Origin: Candidatus Colwellia aromaticivorans
GTDB lineage: Bacteria > Pseudomonadota > Gammaproteobacteria > Enterobacterales > Alteromonadaceae
Direction of reading: 5' to 3'
Length of the DNA: 64,000 nt
NCBI RefSeq assembly: GCF_003333305.1
Contig: NZ_QOLD01000028.1
Coordinates: 62,001 to 126,000 of the forward strand
The position numbers and the translations under genes were made by a program. How positions within the stretch are numbered: position 1 is the first letter of the stretch; each line of letters begins with the position of its first letter. Below are positions 59,078 through 64,000 of the stretch, one piece after another. The notes beneath the pieces were generated by a model. That model did not search any database and had not been told where the DNA came from. It saw only the letters and a program-made list of their open reading frames with translations.

Positions 59078-60247
59078 ATGATTGAACTACTATTTTTATT
59101 ACTCCCTATTGCAATGGCCTATGGCTGGTTTATGGGAAGAAATAGCATAAAACAAAAAGATCAGACCATTAAGCAAGATTTATCTATAAAATATTCAACA
59201 GGTTTGAATTATTTATTATCAAACCAAAAGGATAAAGCAATTGATTCTCTTTTAGAAGCGTTAAAAGTGGAAGATGACAGTGTAGAGGCACATTTTGCCA
59301 TGGCTAATCTTTTTCGTAAACGTGGTGAATTAGATAGAGCTTTGAAGGTTCATGAACATTTAGTTCGTCACGGCAACTTACAAACTAAAGACAAGCAACA
59401 GGCCGTTTTTGAATTAGGTAAAGATTTTTTATGCGCTGGCTTATATGATCGTGCAGAAAAAATGTTTACGAAACTTTTGAAGTCTAAAGATTATGGCTTG
59501 AAATCATTAACCTACTTGTTGCAAATATTTCAATCAACTAAAGATTGGCAACAAGGTATTGGTCATAAAAAACTCGTAGTGAAATTAAATGATAAACGTT
59601 TATTACACACCTTGGCTAATTTTTATTGTGAGCAAGCAACCAGTGCATTTGAACAAGATAACTTTATCGAGGTTATAGAGTTGTTAGAACAAGCATTGTT
59701 ATTAGATCCAAACTCTTGTCGAGCCAATTGGTTGATGGCAAAAATTTATGAAAATCATCAACAATGTGAATTAGCATGTCAGTGTTATCAAGATATATAC
59801 CAACAGGATAAAGAGTTTTTCCCCGATGTTATTGAACAGATGCATCAATGTTACTTAGATATTGATGCTTCGGATGAGTTTTTTCGTTTTATTAAAAAAG
59901 TATATGACGAAACGGCTAGTTCAAGTGCATTAATTTCATATTTAAGCCATGTTGAAGATAAACATGGACATAAAAAAGCTAAAGAATTTATGTTATCGGC
60001 ACTTAAACGTCGTCCGACAATACGCGGGTTTAAACACTTTGTTAAAATGCAAATGAATCAATCAGACGATTTGGATAATAAGGCAAGTCTAGATTTAATC
60101 AAAGAATTGATCAGCGAATACTTAAAAGTTAAACACAGGTATAGTTGCCGTAACTGTGGTTTTAATAGTTCTACTCATTATTGGTCTTGTCCATCCTGCC
60201 ATGAGTGGGAACAACTTAAACCTGTGCGTGGCCTAGAAGGCGAGTAG
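59078..60247 (+). CDS. lapB: LapB (YciM), TPR and rubredoxin-like LPS regulator
   Basis: The 389-residue protein has an N-terminal membrane segment ('LLFLLLPIAMAYGWFMG'), TPR repeats (about 45-330, such as 'VEAHFAMANLFRKRGELDRALKVHEHLV') and a C-terminal rubredoxin-type metal site ('YSCRNCGFNSSTHYWSCPSCHEW', two CxxC pairs). LapB directs FtsH to degrade LpxC and limits LPS synthesis. The length equals that of E. coli YciM. pyrF follows after a repeat. Confidence 0.95.
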   Translation: MIELLFLLLPIAMAYGWFMGRNSIKQKDQTIKQDLSIKYSTGLNYLLSNQKDKAIDSLLEALKVEDDSVEAHFAMANLFRKRGELDRALKVHEHLVRHGNLQTKDKQQAVFELGKDFLCAGLYDRAEKMFTKLLKSKDYGLKSLTYLLQIFQSTKDWQQGIGHKKLVVKLNDKRLLHTLANFYCEQATSAFEQDNFIEVIELLEQALLLDPNSCRANWLMAKIYENHQQCELACQCYQDIYQQDKEFFPDVIEQMHQCYLDIDASDEFFRFIKKVYDETASSSALISYLSHVEDKHGHKKAKEFMLSALKRRPTIRGFKHFVKMQMNQSDDLDNKASLDLIKELISEYLKVKHRYSCRNCGFNSSTHYWSCPSCHEWEQLKPVRGLEGE

Positions 60248-60402
60248 ATATTTATTTCGTCATCAGGTATCCCTAATCGTCATAAGTACTCATTGACTAC
60301 CGTCAACTCCGTGCTTATTTCTTGAACTTGCATCACTTGATTTAGAAATAACCATCTACAGAATCAAGTGCTTTATTAATTTAAAAAGTTTAAAAAATAC
60401 AA

Positions 60403-60635
60403 CCGTTCGTCCTGAGCTTGTCGAAGGAAGCTTGTCGAAGGAAGCTTGTCGAAGGAAGCTTGTCGTACATCGACTGCTCGTGCCTCGCGCTCAGTATGAA
60501 TGGAAAAACACCGTTCGTCCTGAGTTTGTCGAAGGAAGCTTGTCGTACATCGACTGCTCGTGCCTCGCGCTCAGTATGAATAAAAAAACACCGTTCGTCC
60601 TGAGCCTGTCGAAGGAAGCTTGTCGAAGGATTTTT
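60403..60635. repeat. Tandem and interspersed repeats upstream of pyrF
   Basis: The motif CCGTTCGTCCTGAG starts at 60403, 60511 and 60591; the last two units are 80 bp apart and near-identical. The first unit is 28 bp longer because AAGCTTGTCGAAGG occurs as extra 14-bp tandem copies. Each contains the widespread TCCTGAGCTTGTCGAAGGA element. It ends about 30 bp before the pyrF ATG. Confidence 0.85.
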
Positions 60636-60665
60636 AACGTAAAGAAATTGAAAATAGGAAACCGA

Positions 60666-61361
60666 ATGTTAGATCCAAAAGTAGTTGTCGCTTTAGACTT
60701 CGATAAAAAAAATGATGCTTTATCTTTTGTTGATAGAATTTCACCAACAGATTGTAAGCTTAAAGTAGGCAAAGAAATGTTTACTTATTTTGGCCCTGAG
60801 TTTGTTAAACAATTAACAGGGAAGGGCTTTGATGTTTTTCTTGATTTAAAGTTTCATGATATCCCTAATACGGTAGCAAAAGCGGTAACTGCAGCAGCAG
60901 ATCTTGGTGTATGGATGGTAAATGTACATGCCAGTGGCGGTAGCCAAATGATGACTAAAGCGAAAGAAGCCTTAGTGAATTATGGAAATGACGCGCCCTT
61001 GTTAATCGCCGTTACGGTATTAACAAGCATGTCGGAAAGCGATTTACGCGGTTTAGGTATTAACAAAAGCCCCGCAGAGCAAGTTGACTTTTTAGCTAAG
61101 CTAACGAAAGAAAGTGGTTTAGATGGTGTTGTCTGTTCGGCATGGGAAGCGGAGCACTTAAAGCGTTCACTTGGTAAAGAGTTTAAATTGATCACCCCCG
61201 GTATTCGTCCTGCAGGCTCAGCGAAAGATGATCAACAACGTATTATGACGCCAGAGCAAGCAATAAATGTTGGTGTTGATTATTTGGTGATCGGACGCCC
61301 AATTACAAAAGCACTTAATCCACAGCAAGTACTAGAGAAAATTAATCAGTCAATAAGGTAA
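60666..61361 (+). CDS. pyrF: Orotidine 5'-phosphate decarboxylase
   Basis: PyrF makes UMP from OMP. The ATG at 60666, with AGGA 7 nt upstream, gives 231 residues starting '[21 protein letters not shown]'; the frame stays open back through the repeat to 60432 but those 78 codons are not PyrF. The catalytic Asp-Lys-Asp group is in '[15 protein letters not shown]'; 'VNVHASGG', 'TPGIRP' and '[10 protein letters not shown]' are also present. The lapA-lapB-pyrF order is conserved. Confidence 0.96.
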   Translation: MLDPKVVVALDFDKKNDALSFVDRISPTDCKLKVGKEMFTYFGPEFVKQLTGKGFDVFLDLKFHDIPNTVAKAVTAAADLGVWMVNVHASGGSQMMTKAKEALVNYGNDAPLLIAVTVLTSMSESDLRGLGINKSPAEQVDFLAKLTKESGLDGVVCSAWEAEHLKRSLGKEFKLITPGIRPAGSAKDDQQRIMTPEQAINVGVDYLVIGRPITKALNPQQVLEKINQSIR

Positions 61362-61460
61362 AATGAAGAGAAACTAATTGGAGTTTTACAGTAGTGTAAA
61401 TATAGAAGATATTAATTGTTTACTATTTTTAACGGTATCAAGTACGATTCTATAGCAAAT

Positions 61461-61494
61461 AAAAAGGCTTAATTTTTCAATTAAGCCTTTTTTG
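61461..61494. terminator. Bidirectional terminator between pyrF and gapA
   Basis: AAAAAGGCTTAAT and ATTAAGCCTTTTTT form a stem with a 5-nt loop between the convergent genes, with T-runs in both directions. Confidence 0.88.
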
Positions 61495-61512
61495 TAATTT
61501 TCAGATCAAAAT

Positions 61513-62535
<1,023 letters not shown>

Positions 62536-62541
62536 TCATTA

Positions 62542-62556
62542 TGTAGTAAAATTACA
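62542..62556. promoter_or_regulatory. HexR operator upstream of gapA
   Basis: TGTAGTAAAATTACA differs at one position from the palindrome between hexR and zwf. It ends 39 nt upstream of the gapA start and begins 25 nt upstream. gapA is a HexR target in related bacteria. Confidence 0.8.
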
Positions 62557-62815
62557 CCATTTTGAGATTATTTCAAGTTAAAGTTGCTTTAAATGCCAAA
62601 TAAGCCTGATTATATAATTTGTTTTTCGTATAATTACCAAAATAATTAATTATTCATTAAAAAACCACCAGTTTTGTGTTTTTATTCGCTATTTAAATGA
62701 ATTAGCGTTTGTTGCATGGTGAAATGTGAAAACATTCAGTGTATAAAGTTTAGCTTTCGTTTCGAAAGTTAGTAATGATATAACTTGCTTAGCTTTTATT
62801 TATATTTTTTATACA

Positions 62816-63129
62816 AGTAAAGTTTGGCGTGCCGGTTGTATTATTCGCGCCACATTTTTGCAATCAATTGCCAAAGCATATGAACGAAATAATGATTTAG
62901 ATAATTTATTGCTTGACAGCTTCTTCGTTGAGCAATTGAGTGAACGCCAGTTAAATTGGCGTAAATCTGTTTGTAGCGCTACAATGGTTGGCATACCAAA
63001 CGGTGCTTTATCATCAGCATTATCTTATTATGACTCAATGCGTAACCGGCGAATTTGTTACAAGGTCAACGTGACTTTTTTGGTGCACATACTGTTGAAC
63101 GCGTTGACAAAGCAGACGGTAAAAAATAG
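62816..63129 (+). pseudogene. gnd: Decayed 3' fragment of 6-phosphogluconate dehydrogenase (gnd)
   Basis: In one frame 'KVWRAGCIIRATFLQSIAKAYERN', 'DLDNLLLDSFF' and 'GIPNGALSSALSYYDSMRNRR' match the C-terminal domain of decarboxylating 6-phosphogluconate dehydrogenase. At about 63050 a frameshift with loss of some four codons occurs; the next frame reads 'LLQGQRDFFGAHTVERVDK' and a stop at 63127-63129. The rest of gnd (over 300 codons) is absent from the preceding 300 bp. The 95-codon frame 62858-63145 is thus not a gene. This copy cannot be functional. Confidence 0.9.
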
Positions 63130-63180
63130 CATGTACAGTGGTTAAGCACTGAACGAAATACTATTTTAATAGAGTAAGGG

Positions 63181-63493
63181 TATACCCAAGCCCCTTGAAG
63201 ATGCGAGTTTCAGCAAGTCTGAACAAGTTATAATCAAGGCGAATTTTTGTATTAATGGTTATCCCTTAAAAAGAAATGCAACGCAGAGTATGATTTGCTC
63301 AGCTTTGCCCGAGGGCTGGTTTAGAAACGTTTTATGCTGCGTTATTGATTTCGACAAGGACGCTACATGGATGTAGCTTACTAGAGAATGCAGGAGCACA
63401 TTCTCCTGAACAACCATTCTCTTCAATCAACGCCTTACCTAAAGACGTTTCTAATTCCAGCTGAATCCTGTATCTTCAAGTGGTTTGGGTATA
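63181..63493. repeat. 313-bp interspersed element with TATACCC inverted ends
   Basis: Left end TATACCCAAGCCCCTTGAAG and inverted right end TATACCCAAACCACTTGAAG form terminal repeats. The body matches 35697-35963 but has a 47-bp insert (63361-63407) with a GCTACAT-GG-ATGTAGC hairpin; this insert region matches, inverted, part of the composite repeat at 1100-1510. The element ends 6 nt before the msrB ATG. Confidence 0.85.
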
Positions 63494-63499
63494 TGTTTT

Positions 63500-63874
63500 A
63501 TGACAGATGATAATTACAAGAACAAGCTCAGTGAAGCGGCATTTAAAGTATGTCGTTTAGCGGCAACAGAACAGCCTTTTACGGGTAAGTACAATAATCA
63601 TTTCCAAGCAGGTATCTATTTGTGCGCTTGCTGTAATACACCGCTTTTTACCAGTGAAAGTAAATTCGACTCGGGTTGCGGATGGCCGAGTTTTTTCGAA
63701 GCTATCGCTAACAACGTAGCTTATATTGAAGATTTAACTCACAGTATGGTACGTGTTGAAATTCAATGTCAGCAATGTCAATCTCATCTTGGTCATGTGT
63801 TTGAAGATGGTCCTAAACCCACAGGAAAAAGGTACTGTGTTAATTCGTTAAGTTTAACTTTTCAAACGAAATAA
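63500..63874 (+). CDS. msrB: Peptide methionine-(R)-S-oxide reductase MsrB
   Basis: The 124-residue enzyme reduces R-methionine sulfoxide. It has zinc cysteines in 'LCACCNTPLF' and 'IQCQQCQSHLGHVFEDGP', 'FDSGCGWPSFFEAI' and the catalytic cysteine in 'KRYCVNSLSLTF'. The ATG at 63500 is chosen because the conserved part begins soon after; an upstream in-frame TTG at 63485 lies inside the repeat. No Shine-Dalgarno is visible, since the repeat ends 6 nt before the ATG. Confidence 0.95.
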   Translation: MTDDNYKNKLSEAAFKVCRLAATEQPFTGKYNNHFQAGIYLCACCNTPLFTSESKFDSGCGWPSFFEAIANNVAYIEDLTHSMVRVEIQCQQCQSHLGHVFEDGPKPTGKRYCVNSLSLTFQTK

Positions 63875-63901
63875 CTGGGATAAGGAATTACTAAAGATAA
63901 A

Positions 63902-63924
63902 AGGCACTTAATATTTAGGTGCCT
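63902..63924. terminator. Hairpin after msrB
   Basis: AGGCAC and GTGCCT pair around a 10-nt A/T-rich loop. It overlaps the stop region of the minus-strand frame that follows. Confidence 0.55.
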
Positions 63925-64000
63925 TAAATGTACTGTTTTCAATGTTAGCTAATGTATTACTTGCTACTTTATCTAAAAACTCCCCATCTAATGAATAAGC
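63908..64000 (-). CDS. Possible C-terminal end of a minus-strand gene (truncated by window edge)
   Basis: A minus-strand frame is open from the window end to a TAA at 63908-63910 and encodes 30 residues ending 'NSTFKAPKY'. Composition looks like protein but the segment is too short to identify. It could be chance. Confidence 0.4.
   Translation of the reverse strand, partial: AYSLDGEFLDKVASNTLANIENSTFKAPKY

Noticed and set aside
60403-60635. CRISPR array
   Set aside because: Units are 80 bp with no variable spacers and include 14-bp tandem copies; this is a minisatellite-like repeat.
60432-60665. N-terminal extension of pyrF through the repeats
   Set aside because: The extension encodes repeat sequence; PyrF begins at 60666 with a good ribosome site.
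62858-63145. 95-codon ORF as a gene
   Set aside because: It is the frameshifted remainder of gnd; the end of the frame after the shift is not Gnd-like.

Overview
The window looks like chromosome of a low-GC, cold-water gammaproteobacterium of the Alteromonadales, most likely Colwellia or a close relative. This is inferred from gene order, protein sequence and the many A/T-rich intergenic repeats; no database was searched. Most genes are housekeeping genes in conserved gammaproteobacterial order. No rRNA, tRNA, CRISPR array, prophage or complete insertion sequence was recognised.

Layout. 1-2008: 3' end of hrpA, a composite repeat, and a single-domain PilZ protein. 2136-9988: a central-carbon block with pykA and the regulator hexR on the minus strand and zwf-pgl-edd and eda on the plus strand, i.e. 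the Entner-Doudoroff route. HexR-type palindromes lie between hexR and zwf, and another precedes gapA at the far end of the window. 10247-16271: rne with a very long divergent leader, rluC, a HAD phosphatase and yceF. 16484-26120: the lipid-synthesis cluster yceD-rpmF-plsX-fabD-fabG-acpP-fabF, followed by pabC-mltG-tmk-holB-pilZ and a TatD-type nuclease. 27379-35663: a CPA2 antiporter, tesA, the ybbA-ybbP exporter, an AI-2E-type permease, an LprI-like protein, yciI and yciB.

35697-43915: the accessory region. Two miniature elements precede a nitric-oxide-reductase accessory cluster (norQ, norE, a norF-like gene, an unknown membrane protein, norD, a zinc-ribbon protein). FNR/NnrR-type boxes stand upstream of norQ and norD, but the catalytic norCB genes are absent from the window. 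A LysR regulator and frmA-fghA (formaldehyde and S-nitrosoglutathione detoxification) follow. 44006-53180: yfaE-nrdB-nrdA, ubiG and gyrA, with a partial duplication of the ubiG 3' end between ubiG and nrdA. 53335-61361: serC-aroA-cmk-rpsA-ihfB-lapA-lapB-pyrF. 61513-64000: gapA, a decayed fragment of 6-phosphogluconate dehydrogenase (gnd), another repeat, msrB and the end of a minus-strand gene.

The least ordinary content is non-coding. At least three families of short interspersed elements occupy intergenic gaps and are nested in one another. One module is a hairpin with an invariant 11-nt loop whose stem shows three compensatory base-pair changes between copies, which suggests selection on folded RNA or single-stranded DNA. 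A 264-bp element with TA flanks lies just upstream of the norQ promoter. The gap between the two ubiG copies holds a candidate small RNA. The gnd relic beside HexR-regulated gapA suggests loss of this copy of the oxidative pentose-phosphate enzyme in a lineage using the Entner-Doudoroff route.
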